A DNA stretch of 64,000 bases from Cryobacterium lactosi (GTDB taxonomy: Bacteria; Actinomycetota; Actinomycetes; Actinomycetales; Microbacteriaceae). Where the stretch lies: contig NZ_SOHM01000006.1 of assembly GCF_004403945.1 (NCBI RefSeq), positions 341 through 64,340 on the forward strand, given 5' to 3'. The first letter of the stretch is position 1, and every line of letters begins with the position of its first letter. The notes under the pieces are model-generated. The model saw only the letters and a list, made by a program, of their open reading frames with translations. It ran no database searches and had not been told where the DNA came from. A program made the translations under genes and the position numbers. Below, piece after piece: positions 40,313-48,860 of the stretch.

Positions 40313-40924
40313 TCAGGCCCTGGTGTCGGGATGCTCCGGTGCGGGTTCCTCGGCGGCGGGGCCGGTTTCGGGTGGAGCCGGCTCGGCCGACGGGCCGGCC
40401 TCGGGGCGGCGCAGGTGCACGCCCATCACGGTGAGGATCGCGAGCATGATGGCCCCGGCGAAGATGGCGATGTCGGCGACGTTGCCGATGAACAGGTTGC
40501 CGTAGCCGATGAAGTCCACCACGTGGCCGCGGGCGAAGCCGGGATCGCGGAAGAGCCGGTCGCCGAGGTGCGTGGTGGCGCCGCCGAGCAGCAGGCCGAG
40601 GGCCACCATCCAGCCGCGGGACTCGACCCGCCAGGTGAGCATGGTGATCCACACCACGGCGGCGGCGGCGACCACCGCGAACACCCAGGTGAAGTCGGAG
40701 CCGATCGAGAACGCGGCCCCCGGGTTGTACACGAGCACGAACCGGATCACGTCGCCGATCACGGGAATGGTCTGCCCGTCGCCGAGCGCCGCCTCCGCCC
40801 ACCACTTGCTGGCCTGGTCGATGAGGATCACGACCAGGGCAATGGCGAAGGCCGGCCAGGCCAGCCTGGATGCCCGGAAGGACCGGGTCGGAGTCGGCGA
40901 GGGGGTCGGGATGGCAGAGGTCAC
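40313..40924 (-). CDS. lspA: signal peptidase II (prolipoprotein signal peptidase), atypical
   Basis: A 203-residue aspartic membrane protease expected to cleave lipoprotein signal peptides below the lipidated Cys. It has four helices, DQASKWW (36-42), NPGAAFS (67-73) and the catalytic dyad Asp137 (HVVDF) and Asp151 (NVADIA). Odd: the conserved GGAxGNxxDR motif reads GGATTHLGDR, with His119 where Asn is expected; the loop before the dyad is also long. The C-terminal 30 residues are Pro/Glu-rich. It starts at GTG with no Shine-Dalgarno. It may be a second, specialised LspA. Confidence 0.85.
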   Translation of the reverse strand: MTSAIPTPSPTPTRSFRASRLAWPAFAIALVVILIDQASKWWAEAALGDGQTIPVIGDVIRFVLVYNPGAAFSIGSDFTWVFAVVAAAAVVWITMLTWRVESRGWMVALGLLLGGATTHLGDRLFRDPGFARGHVVDFIGYGNLFIGNVADIAIFAGAIMLAILTVMGVHLRRPEAGPSAEPAPPETGPAAEEPAPEHPDTRA

Positions 40925-41185
40925 CTGAATATCGTCTCAGGCTTTGGGCGGCTGCCGCGCAGGAATCCGCCCCGTTCGCTGTCAATCCGCCTGAAGAGGC
41001 GCCGCCAGGTCGGGCCGCGCGTGCGCCTGACCAATCCACGGTGCGGGTGGCTGCGAACAGAGTGTGCCTGTGTCCCTCGCTGCCGGGTGGATGGGCCGTG
41101 TAGCGTAGGTGCACCCGTACGCTGCCGGCCGCAGCGGGACCGACCAGAGCGTGATCATCCGCTCACCTGCCTGAGGAGACCGCGC

Positions 41186-42190
41186 ATGTCGTCACCGACA
41201 GACGTCGACGCCACCACGAGCAACACCGACGCCGACACCGGCGTCGCCGCCGTGGTCTACAACCCGATCAAGGTGGACCTCGACGCGATCAAGCGCGTCG
41301 TGGCCGCAGAACAGGCCCAGGCCGGCTGGGGCGAGACGCTGTGGTTCGAGACCTCGAAGGAGGACCCGGGCCAGGGTGCCGCCCAGCGGGCCATCGATGC
41401 CGGCGCCACCGTCGTGATCGCCGCCGGCGGCGACGGCACCGTTCGTGCCGTGGCAGAGGTCGTGCACGGCAGCAGCGCGGCGCTGGCCCTGCTGCCGTCC
41501 GGCACCGGAAACCTGCTCGCCCGCAACCTCAACCTCGCCCTCGACAACCTCGAGCACTCGATCCACACCGCGTTCACCGGGGTCGACCGTTCGATCGACA
41601 TCGCCCGGATCGACATCCGGCACGAAGACAACAGCGTGAGCAAACACGCGTTCCTGGTGATGGCCGGGCTGGGCCTGGACGCCAAGATGCTCGCGAGCAC
41701 CAACGACGAACTCAAGGCCAAGATCGGCTGGCTCGCCTATGTGGGCGCGATCCTCACGGCCCTGCGTGACAAGAACCAGCTGCGGATGCGCTACAGCCTC
41801 GACGGCGGCAGCACCAAGTCGGTGCGCGCACACACCATGATCGTGGGCAACACCGGCCTGCTCACCGCGAACGTGCTGCTGCTGCCCGAAGCCGTGATCG
41901 ACGACGGCCAGTTCGAGATCGTGATGCTACGCCCGGAGGGGTTCCTCAGCTGGGTGCAGATCCTGGTGAAGGTGCTCTGGGAGAACGGGGTGCTGCGCCG
42001 CACCCCGATCGGCCGCCGGATGATGTCCAAGGAGGTCGACGCCCTCAACTACGTGAAGGGCACCGAGGTGGTCGTGAAGCTCAACCACCCGGAGGAGATC
42101 GAGCTCGACGGCGACGGCTTCGGCACCGCAACGGCGTTCAAGGCCCGGGTGGATGCCGGCGGTCTGCGCGTGCGGGTTCCGAAGGCGTGA
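41186..42190 (+). CDS. diacylglycerol/lipid kinase-family protein
   Basis: A 334-residue DAGK-catalytic-domain protein (YegS/LCB5 type). The nucleotide motif is AAGGDGTVRAVAEV, followed by LPSGTGNLLARNL, and the C-terminal half is a beta-sandwich (EIELDGDGFG). It likely phosphorylates a membrane lipid such as diacylglycerol. ATG 41186 has GAGGAGAC 7 nt upstream. Open frames that cover this gene from 39269 are compositional only. Confidence 0.88.
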   Translation: MSSPTDVDATTSNTDADTGVAAVVYNPIKVDLDAIKRVVAAEQAQAGWGETLWFETSKEDPGQGAAQRAIDAGATVVIAAGGDGTVRAVAEVVHGSSAALALLPSGTGNLLARNLNLALDNLEHSIHTAFTGVDRSIDIARIDIRHEDNSVSKHAFLVMAGLGLDAKMLASTNDELKAKIGWLAYVGAILTALRDKNQLRMRYSLDGGSTKSVRAHTMIVGNTGLLTANVLLLPEAVIDDGQFEIVMLRPEGFLSWVQILVKVLWENGVLRRTPIGRRMMSKEVDALNYVKGTEVVVKLNHPEEIELDGDGFGTATAFKARVDAGGLRVRVPKA

Positions 42191-42252
42191 CCCTCCCACC
42201 CCAACCTCGTATTCCCTCACCGCCATATACCCGGTCGAGCTGAGGGGACCGC

Positions 42253-43041
42253 GTGCGTGAGCTGAACCTGCCGGTGACCGGCGCAACCGTCAACGTGCTC
42301 TCCACGGCCGGCCCCGAGGGCGCGGACGGGCCGGTGTTCGTGCTGGTGCACGGCATCGGGATGTCGCACCGCTATCTCACCCGGCTGCACGGCGAACTGG
42401 CGCAGGCGGGCGAGGTGCACTCCGTGGACCTGCCCGGCTTCGGGCGCTCGCCGAAGCCGCGCGACGGTGTGACGATCGAGCAGTACGCCGAGTACCTCGG
42501 GGAACTGCTGCCGATGCTGAGCCCGGGCCCCGTGGTGCTCGTCGGGCATTCGATGGGCGCGCAGTTCGTGACCGAGACCGCTGTGCGGCATCCGACTCTG
42601 GTGGCGCACCTGGTCTTGATCGGCGCGGTCACCGACCCGACCCGCAGCTCGGTGCTGCGCCAGGGCCTGGACCTGGGCAGGGACACCCTGAAGGAACCCC
42701 TCGACGGTTCCCGGATCGTGCTCGCCGACTACCTGCGCTGTGGCCCGCGCTGGTACCTGGCGACCCTGCGTCCGATGCTGGCCTACCGCACCGACCTGCG
42801 GCTGCGCGAGGTCCTGGCACCCACCCTGGTGATCCGGGGGAAGGACGACCCGGTGTCTCGGCACGACTGGGGTGTGCACCTCGCAGCCCAGGCGCCGCGG
42901 GGCCGGCTGCTCGAGCTGCCCGGCCGGCACCTCGTGCAGTTCAGCGCCGCCACCGCCACGGCGGCTGCCATCCGCGCGCACGTGCACACGCCGCCGGCCC
43001 CGATCGGCGAGCACGCTGCGACCGGAGCGGCCGCGACGTGA
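42253..43041 (+). CDS. alpha/beta hydrolase
   Basis: A 262-residue alpha/beta hydrolase: oxyanion-hole VHGIGMSHR, nucleophile elbow VGHSMGAQ (Ser100), late acid in VIRGKDDPVSRHDW and His in PGRHLVQFS. The substrate is unknown. The start is GTG with GAGGGGACC. Its stop overlaps the next hydrolase gene as GTGA, so the two act together; the lipid-kinase gene 62 nt upstream suggests lipid metabolism. Confidence 0.85.
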   Translation: MRELNLPVTGATVNVLSTAGPEGADGPVFVLVHGIGMSHRYLTRLHGELAQAGEVHSVDLPGFGRSPKPRDGVTIEQYAEYLGELLPMLSPGPVVLVGHSMGAQFVTETAVRHPTLVAHLVLIGAVTDPTRSSVLRQGLDLGRDTLKEPLDGSRIVLADYLRCGPRWYLATLRPMLAYRTDLRLREVLAPTLVIRGKDDPVSRHDWGVHLAAQAPRGRLLELPGRHLVQFSAATATAAAIRAHVHTPPAPIGEHAATGAAAT

Positions 43042-43748
43042 CCGGCTTGCCGGGAAGCGCGGACCGGGGTCGGCTGCGGGAGGGCCTGTGGAAGGCCGGC
43101 TCCTGGCTGCTGGACTACAGGTACGCGGTGAGCGCTCAGCTGCGTGGCGCCGTCTCGCGCACATCACCCGAGAGGTACACCTCTGGCGATCTGGCGCCGG
43201 TGCTGATCATCCCGGGGATCTACGAAAGCTGGCACTTCATGCGGCCGCTCATCGAGGCGCTGCACGAGGCGGGGCATCCGGTGCACATGGTGACACCGTT
43301 GAACACCAACCGTCGGCCGGTTGTGCCGTCGGCCGAGATCGTGGCCGAGTACCTGCGTGGTCGCCACCTGCACGGCCTGGTGATCGTCGCGCACAGCAAG
43401 GGCGGTCTGATCGGCAAATATCTGATGTCTCAGCTCGACCCCGACCACCGCGTCGAGCGGATGGTGGCCGTCAGCACCCCATTCTCCGGTTCGCGCTACG
43501 CCCGATACATGGTCACCCCGAGCCTTCGCGATTTCAGGGTGAAGCATCCGGCACTGCTGGCCCTGTCGGGCGATGAGCGCGTGAACGGGCGCGTCGTGTC
43601 GCTGTTCGGCCGGTTCGATCCGCATATCCCCGGGGGCAGCATCCTGCCCGGCGCCGAGAACGTGCGGATCGACACCGGCGGCCACTTTCGCATCCTCTCG
43701 CACCCCGACACCATCCGCCGCGTGCTGGCCGTCGCAGGCCGCCCCTAG
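43038..43748 (+). CDS. alpha/beta hydrolase, lipase-like
   Basis: A 236-residue alpha/beta hydrolase with IIPGIYESWHFM, nucleophile elbow VAHSKGGLIGKY (Ser120) and STPFSGSRYAR, a pattern seen in triacylglycerol-lipase and acyltransferase-like proteins. The start is GTG 43038, coupled to the previous gene. It ends just before the YtrA-type operator. Confidence 0.83.
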   Translation: MTGLPGSADRGRLREGLWKAGSWLLDYRYAVSAQLRGAVSRTSPERYTSGDLAPVLIIPGIYESWHFMRPLIEALHEAGHPVHMVTPLNTNRRPVVPSAEIVAEYLRGRHLHGLVIVAHSKGGLIGKYLMSQLDPDHRVERMVAVSTPFSGSRYARYMVTPSLRDFRVKHPALLALSGDERVNGRVVSLFGRFDPHIPGGSILPGAENVRIDTGGHFRILSHPDTIRRVLAVAGRP

Positions 43749-43756
43749 CCAGCCGG

Positions 43757-43798
43757 CCCCAACTGATGTACTGTTGCTAATCACATAAACAGTTGGGG
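43757..43798. promoter_or_regulatory. inverted repeat at the GntR (YtrA) gene start
   Basis: CCCCAACTG (43757-43765) and CAGTTGGGG (43790-43798) are perfect 9-bp arms 24 bp apart. The right arm contains the GGGG that serves as ribosome site for ATG 43803. It may be a repressor site spanning the promoter or an mRNA hairpin that masks the start. Confidence 0.6.
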
Positions 43799-43802
43799 TG
43801 AT

Positions 43803-44180
43803 ATGCGACTAGTGGTGTCGACAAGTTCGACCACACCCATTTACGAACAGATCAAGGTGCAGGTCCGATCAGCGATCCTGTCGGGTGATGTGCAGCCCGG
43901 GCAGACTTTGCCCTCGCTGCGGCAGCTCGCCGCCGACCTGCGGGTGAGCGTGATCACCATCACCCGCGCCTACAACGATCTTGCCGCCGAGGGACTCGTG
44001 CACAGCGAGCACGGACGCGGCTTCGTTGTTCTGGAGGTCGAGCCGGATGTCGCAGCCGCGGCGCTGCAGACGCGGGTCGATGAGGTGCTCCGCGAGCTTC
44101 GCGGTGCCGCCCGGCATGCCCGACTGAGCCTGACTGACATGCACACCCTTCTTGATGAGACTTGGAGTAAAGATGACTGA
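43803..44180 (+). CDS. GntR-family regulator, YtrA subfamily
   Basis: A 125-residue short GntR protein: winged helix (PIYEQIKVQVRSAILSGDVQPGQTLPSLRQLAADLRVS) and a two-helix tail, as in YtrA regulators. These proteins repress the ABC transporter genes that follow them, usually answering to cell-envelope stress. The ATPase gene overlaps its end by 8 nt. Confidence 0.9.
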   Translation: MRLVVSTSSTTPIYEQIKVQVRSAILSGDVQPGQTLPSLRQLAADLRVSVITITRAYNDLAAEGLVHSEHGRGFVVLEVEPDVAAAALQTRVDEVLRELRGAARHARLSLTDMHTLLDETWSKDD

Positions 44181-45024
44181 GCACGTGGTGAAGATCGCCG
44201 ATTTGAACGTCCGACGGCCCGCATTCGAGATCGACGGGATCTCCCTGAACCTCTCCCGCGGGTCCGTCGTGGGTTTTGTCGGCCCCAATGGCGCGGGCAA
44301 GACCACGGTCATCCGCACGTTGCTCGGTCTCATCACCCCGGACTCCGGTGACATCGAGGTCCTCGGGCATCCTGCCGGTGCCCCCGAGGCCCTGGCCCGG
44401 ATCGGGATCGTGCTGGACGAGCCCACGGCTGCGCCGGAGTGGCGTGTGGGATCGCTCGGCCGGCATCTCGCCCCGTTCTATCCCGAGTGGGACGAGAGGC
44501 GCTTCGGGCAGCTGCTCGAGCGACTCTCCGTTCCCCGCGGGCAGCGGGTGAAGCAGCTCTCACGGGGACAGGGGGTGAAGCTCTCGCTCGCAATGGCGCT
44601 GGCCCAGACTCCGGAGCTGCTGATCCTCGACGAACCGTCGAGCGGTCTCGACCCGGCCAGTCGGCGCGAGATCGGGGATCTCATCCGGGAGTTCATGGTC
44701 GACCCCGAGCACGCCGTGCTGTTCTCCACGCACATCACGACGGATCTGGATGCCCTCGCCGATGAACTCATCGTGATCGTCGGCGGCCGCATCGAGTATC
44801 ACGGCGCACTGCCCGACATCACTGAGGAGTTTGCGATGGCACGGGGCTCCGGCGCCGTCCCGACCGCGTCAGTACTCGGACTACAGCGTTCTGGAGCGCA
44901 GTGGTCCGCGCTGATCCGAATGGTGGACTCTTCAGAGTTCGGCGCGGATGTGGTCGTGGATGCCGCGACGATCGACGATGTTGTCGTTCATCTTGCCGTC
45001 GAGCAGAAGGAGGTCGCCGCATGA
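44173..45024 (+). CDS. ABC transporter ATPase (YtrB/CcmA-like)
   Basis: A 283-residue ATPase: Walker A GPNGAGKTT (37-45), signature LSRGQGVKLSLAMALA (a variant of LSGGQ), Walker B LLILDEPSSGLDP and the His switch FSTHITTD. ATG 44173 with GGAG just upstream is favoured over 44152. The context (YtrA regulator upstream, ABC-2 permease downstream) suggests peptide or envelope-stress export. Confidence 0.9.
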   Translation: MTEHVVKIADLNVRRPAFEIDGISLNLSRGSVVGFVGPNGAGKTTVIRTLLGLITPDSGDIEVLGHPAGAPEALARIGIVLDEPTAAPEWRVGSLGRHLAPFYPEWDERRFGQLLERLSVPRGQRVKQLSRGQGVKLSLAMALAQTPELLILDEPSSGLDPASRREIGDLIREFMVDPEHAVLFSTHITTDLDALADELIVIVGGRIEYHGALPDITEEFAMARGSGAVPTASVLGLQRSGAQWSALIRMVDSSEFGADVVVDAATIDDVVVHLAVEQKEVAA

Positions 45025-45662
45025 TCGCCGCATTCACCCGCTTGGACCTCTCGTCCTGGTTCCCCCGGACACAGACGCTCCTGACGCTCGCCTTCGTGGC
45101 CGCGGTCGGGGTGCTCCTCCCGGTGCCGGGGATGGCCATCGCCGCCGCCGCCACGGTCACCTCGCTGATGGTGTCGGCGCCGTTCCTCGGGGACGAGCGT
45201 GGGCGCCTGGACACGTTGTATGGAGTGCTGCCGATCTCCCGGCGCACCGTCGTGATCGGCCGCGCCCTGGCCGTGTTGACGTATTACGCTGCCGCCTCCC
45301 TGCTGGCGACGGCCGTGACGGTCGCGGTCGCCCTTGTGCGCGGGAGCGATCTCTCGATCGGACTTCTGCTGATCGCCCACGCCGCTGCCCTGGCATTCGT
45401 CGGCCTCTCGATGGCCTTGCAGCTCCCGGTCTTCTTCCGGATCGGGTATTCGCGAGGCCGATTGATCGCCTACGCGCCTGTATTCGTGATCGCCGGCGCC
45501 GGTTGGCTTCTGCAGGAGACGGGTGGGCTCAGCGCTGTGCAGGATGCGTTGGCCGGTGTGCCGGTCGTGACTCTCGCGAGCGTCAGCGCTGCCGTCGGCG
45601 TTGCAGGCATCGGCGTCGCGATTGTCACGGCGGTGAGGATGTATCGCACCCGAGAGGTGTGA
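45021..45662 (+). CDS. ABC-2 type permease subunit
   Basis: A 213-residue membrane protein with six predicted helices and the DERGRLDTLYGVLPISRRTVVIGR loop typical of ABC-2 permeases of YtrA operons. It starts at ATG 45021 with AAGGAGG 9 nt upstream and overlaps the ATPase stop as ATGA. Confidence 0.87.
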   Translation: MIAAFTRLDLSSWFPRTQTLLTLAFVAAVGVLLPVPGMAIAAAATVTSLMVSAPFLGDERGRLDTLYGVLPISRRTVVIGRALAVLTYYAAASLLATAVTVAVALVRGSDLSIGLLLIAHAAALAFVGLSMALQLPVFFRIGYSRGRLIAYAPVFVIAGAGWLLQETGGLSAVQDALAGVPVVTLASVSAAVGVAGIGVAIVTAVRMYRTREV

Positions 45663-45704
45663 CCCGAGGGCCCTGCTCGCCTGGCTCGCCGCGAACGTGG
45701 TGGT

Positions 45705-47828
45705 CTAGGCGCGGGCGGCCTTGACGATGGCCTGGATGCGGCCGGGCACCGTGTCGTCCTGCAACGAGGTGACGTCGCCGAGGGGGCGGTCGTCCACGAT
45801 GTCTCCGAGCAGCCGGCGCATGATCTTGCCCGAGCGGGTCTTGGGCAGGTCGGGCACCAGGAACACGTCACGGGGTTTGGCCACCGCGCCGATCTCGTGG
45901 GTGATGTGCGCGCGCAGGTGCGGGGCCAGCTCGGCGGCCAGCGCCAACCAGGCGGTCGGGTCATCCGTGGCCGGTGCCACCGCGGGGATCACGAACGCGG
46001 CGATGCCTTCGCCGGTCGTGGCGTCGGCGACGCCGACCACGCCGGATTCGCCCACGGCCGGGTGCGAGACCAACGCCGACTCGATCTCGATGGTGGACAG
46101 CCGGTGCCCGGAGACGTTGATCACGTCGTCGACCCGGCCGAGCAGCCAGATGTCGCCATCGTCGTCGTACTTGGCGCCGTCGCCCGAGAAGAAGTAACCC
46201 TGCTCACTGAACCGGGCCCAGTAGGAGTCGCGGTAACGCTCGGGATTGCCCCACACCGTGCGGGCCATGCCGGGCCAGGTGCCGGCCAGCACCAGGTAAC
46301 CGCCGGTGCCGTGCGGAACCGGCTGGCCCGCGTCATCCACCACCAGGGTGGTCAGCCCGGGCAGGGCGCGCAGAGCCGAGCCGGGCTTGAGGGTGCTCAC
46401 CCCGGGCAGCGGCGCCATCACGGCCGCGCCCGTCTCGGACTGCCACCAGGTGTCCACAATCGGAGCGCGCCCTGCGCCGATGTTCTCCCGGAACCACACC
46501 CAGGCCTCGGGGTTGATCGCCTCACCGACCGAGCCGAGCAGGCGGATGCTGGACAGGTCGTGCTCTGCCGGCAGGCCATCCGGGAACCAGGTCATGAACG
46601 TGCGGATGAGCGTGGGCGCCGTGTAATACGTGGTCACACCGTAGCGTTCGATGATCTCGAAGTGCCGGGCCGCGTGAGGGGTGTTCGGGGTTCCCTCGTA
46701 GATCACCGAGGTGGTGCCGTTGGAGAGCGGGCCGTAGTGCACGTAGCTGTGCGCGGTGACCCACGCGAGGTCGGCGGTGCACCAGTGCACGTCGTCGTCC
46801 TTGGCGTCGAAGACGGCCCAGTGGCTCCAGGACGCGTGGGTGAGGTAGCCGCCGCTCGTGTGCACGAGGCCCTTGGGCTTGCCGGTGGTGCCCGAGGTGT
46901 AGATGATGAACAGCGGCGTCTCGGCGTCGAAGAACTCCGGCTCGTGGGTGTCGGATGCCGTGCCGACGGTGTCGTGCCACCACACGTCGCGCCCGGTCGT
47001 CCAGGGGATGCCCGGGGTCAGGTCGCCCGTGCGGCGCACCACGAGAACGTGCTCGATCGAGTCCACACCCGCCACGGCCTCGTCGGCGGCCTCCTTCACC
47101 GGCACGGCCTTGCCGCGGCGGAACTGGCCGTCGGTGGTCACGAGCAGCTTCGCGCCGGTGTCCTCCACCCGGAAGCGCAGCGCCTCGGCGGAGAAGCCGC
47201 CGAACACGAGCGAGTGGATGGCGCCGATGCGGGCGACGGCGAGGGTGATGATGACGGTCTCGGGGATCACCGGCAGGTAGATGACGACCCGGTCGCCCTT
47301 CTCGATGCCGAGGTCGGTGAGCGCGTTCGCGGCGCGGGCGACCTCCTTCTCGAGGTCGGCGTAGGTGAGGGTGCGCCGGTCGCCGGGTTCGCCCTCGAAG
47401 TGGAACGCGACCTTGTCGCCGCGGCCGGCGGCCACGTGCCGGTCGACGCAGTTCACGGCTACGTTGAGCGTGCCGCCGGCGAACCACTCCGCGCGCGGCA
47501 CGCTCAGCACGCCGTCGGCATCCGGTTCGGTGGGCTGCCAGCTGTGGTCGGTGTGCCAGGGTTCGGCCCAGTCGAGCCGGTTGGCCTGCTCGGTCCAGAA
47601 GGCGACCGGGTCGGCCGCGGCCTTCTCGTACCAGGAGGCGTCGACGTTGGCCTGGGCGGCGAAGGCGGTCGGGGCCGGGTAGCGGCGGTGCTCTGTGGAG
47701 AGGTTGCGGATCGTGGCGCTGGTGTCGGTCCAGTCGGCGGTGGCGGCGCGGCTGGCCGGGGTATGCGTGGTGCCGGTGTCGATGCGGGCGCCGATGCTGG
47801 CACCGGTACTGGTGTCGGGGTTCGGCAT
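45705..47828 (-). CDS. acs: acetyl-CoA synthetase (AMP-forming)
   Basis: A 707-residue adenylate-forming enzyme: acetate + ATP + CoA to acetyl-CoA + AMP + PPi. It has the P-loop YTSGTTGKPKGLVH, the acetyl-pocket WWQSETGA, YFFSGDGAKYDDDGDIWLLGR and the acetylation-sensitive lysine in PKTRSGKIMRR near the end. The length is slightly above the usual ~650, because of an N-terminal Thr/Ala-rich extension of about 45 residues. ATG 47828 fits best; an in-frame start at 47939 adds an unlikely Cys-rich leader. Confidence 0.94.
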   Translation of the reverse strand: MPNPDTSTGASIGARIDTGTTHTPASRAATADWTDTSATIRNLSTEHRRYPAPTAFAAQANVDASWYEKAAADPVAFWTEQANRLDWAEPWHTDHSWQPTEPDADGVLSVPRAEWFAGGTLNVAVNCVDRHVAAGRGDKVAFHFEGEPGDRRTLTYADLEKEVARAANALTDLGIEKGDRVVIYLPVIPETVIITLAVARIGAIHSLVFGGFSAEALRFRVEDTGAKLLVTTDGQFRRGKAVPVKEAADEAVAGVDSIEHVLVVRRTGDLTPGIPWTTGRDVWWHDTVGTASDTHEPEFFDAETPLFIIYTSGTTGKPKGLVHTSGGYLTHASWSHWAVFDAKDDDVHWCTADLAWVTAHSYVHYGPLSNGTTSVIYEGTPNTPHAARHFEIIERYGVTTYYTAPTLIRTFMTWFPDGLPAEHDLSSIRLLGSVGEAINPEAWVWFRENIGAGRAPIVDTWWQSETGAAVMAPLPGVSTLKPGSALRALPGLTTLVVDDAGQPVPHGTGGYLVLAGTWPGMARTVWGNPERYRDSYWARFSEQGYFFSGDGAKYDDDGDIWLLGRVDDVINVSGHRLSTIEIESALVSHPAVGESGVVGVADATTGEGIAAFVIPAVAPATDDPTAWLALAAELAPHLRAHITHEIGAVAKPRDVFLVPDLPKTRSGKIMRRLLGDIVDDRPLGDVTSLQDDTVPGRIQAIVKAARA

Positions 47829-47973
47829 GGGCACACTCCGGCGGTCGGTTCTGGGGGCGGAACTAGCGGGCACCTTCGACGCTACGCAGGGCGGGCATCC
47901 GTCGCACAGGGTGACGCAACGCGGCGTAACCTGCGCCACGACGTAACTGTGAGCCCCCGTGCCAGTGGCCGGG

Positions 47974-48780
47974 TCAGGCCCACTTCGTGATGGCGTACTT
48001 CTCGAACACGCCCAGGATGGCGTCGGTGAGTTTGCCGAGCAGGGCGAGCAGGATGATGGCGACCAGGATGCGGTCGATCCGGCCGTTGGTGCCCGAGATC
48101 GAGAGCAGATAGCCCAGCCCCATCGAGGCGCCGAGCAACTCCGCGGCCACCAGGAACAGCCAGGCCTGCGCGAGCGCGAGGCGCAGCCCTGAGATGACCG
48201 AGGGGACCACGGCGGGCAACTGCACGGCGGTGAAGAGTTTCACGCCTCGCAGCCCGAAGGCGCGGCCGGCTTCGACGAGGTGGCGGTCCACGTGCCTTAG
48301 CGCCAGGGCCACGGTCGTGTAGACGGGGAAGAAGGCGCCGATGGCGACGAGGACGATCTTGGATTCCTCGCCGTACTTGAGCCAGATGATCAACAGGGGA
48401 ACCCAGGCCAACGACGGCACGGCGCGGATGGCGCCGAGGGTGGGGGCGAAGAGCACGTCGGCGGCGCGGGAGAGCCCCACCAGCGCACCCGCGATGAGGC
48501 CGAGCACGGCGCCGGCGACGAAGCCGATGAGCACCCGCTGGGTGGAGATCGCCACGTACAGGGTGAGTTCGCCGCGGTCGAACAGGTCGACGGTGGCGAT
48601 CCAGACCATGGCCGGTGACGGCAGCTGGGACACGCTGACCAGGCCGAGGACGCTGCTGAGCTGCCACGCGATGAGGATCAGCACCGGCAGCAGCAGCCCG
48701 CCGAGGATGCGCACGCCGCGCCGCGAGGTCAGCGGCCGGCGCACGGCAGGTGCCGTGCTCGGGGCGAGGGTCTCGGTCAT
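47974..48780 (-). CDS. ABC permease, nitrate/taurine/sulfonate type (SsuC-like)
   Basis: A 268-residue permease with six helices. The characteristic loop HLVEAGRAFGLRGVKLFTAVQLP (EAA region), LPSPAMVWIATVDLF and the C-terminal FEKYAITKWA all fit the SsuC/TauC type. It is the last gene of the ATPase, binding-protein, permease set. Confidence 0.9.
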   Translation of the reverse strand: MTETLAPSTAPAVRRPLTSRRGVRILGGLLLPVLILIAWQLSSVLGLVSVSQLPSPAMVWIATVDLFDRGELTLYVAISTQRVLIGFVAGAVLGLIAGALVGLSRAADVLFAPTLGAIRAVPSLAWVPLLIIWLKYGEESKIVLVAIGAFFPVYTTVALALRHVDRHLVEAGRAFGLRGVKLFTAVQLPAVVPSVISGLRLALAQAWLFLVAAELLGASMGLGYLLSISGTNGRIDRILVAIILLALLGKLTDAILGVFEKYAITKWA

Positions 48781-48860
48781 CGGGGGCCTTCCGTGCTGGG
48801 TGAATGTGATGAAACGGATGCCGGGGCGGCCGGTGTGCGGCCGCCCCGGCATCCGCGCGG

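Noticed and set aside
39269-42190. An open frame of 973 codons over the LLM, lspA and lipid-kinase region
   Set aside because: Only its last 334 codons (from 41186) resemble a protein family. The rest is antisense to well-supported minus-strand genes and reads as Arg/Gly/His-rich low complexity, typical of high-G+C shadows.
45897-47990. A 697-codon plus-strand frame over acs
   Set aside because: It mirrors acs in an opposite frame; no recognisable domain and acs is unmistakable.
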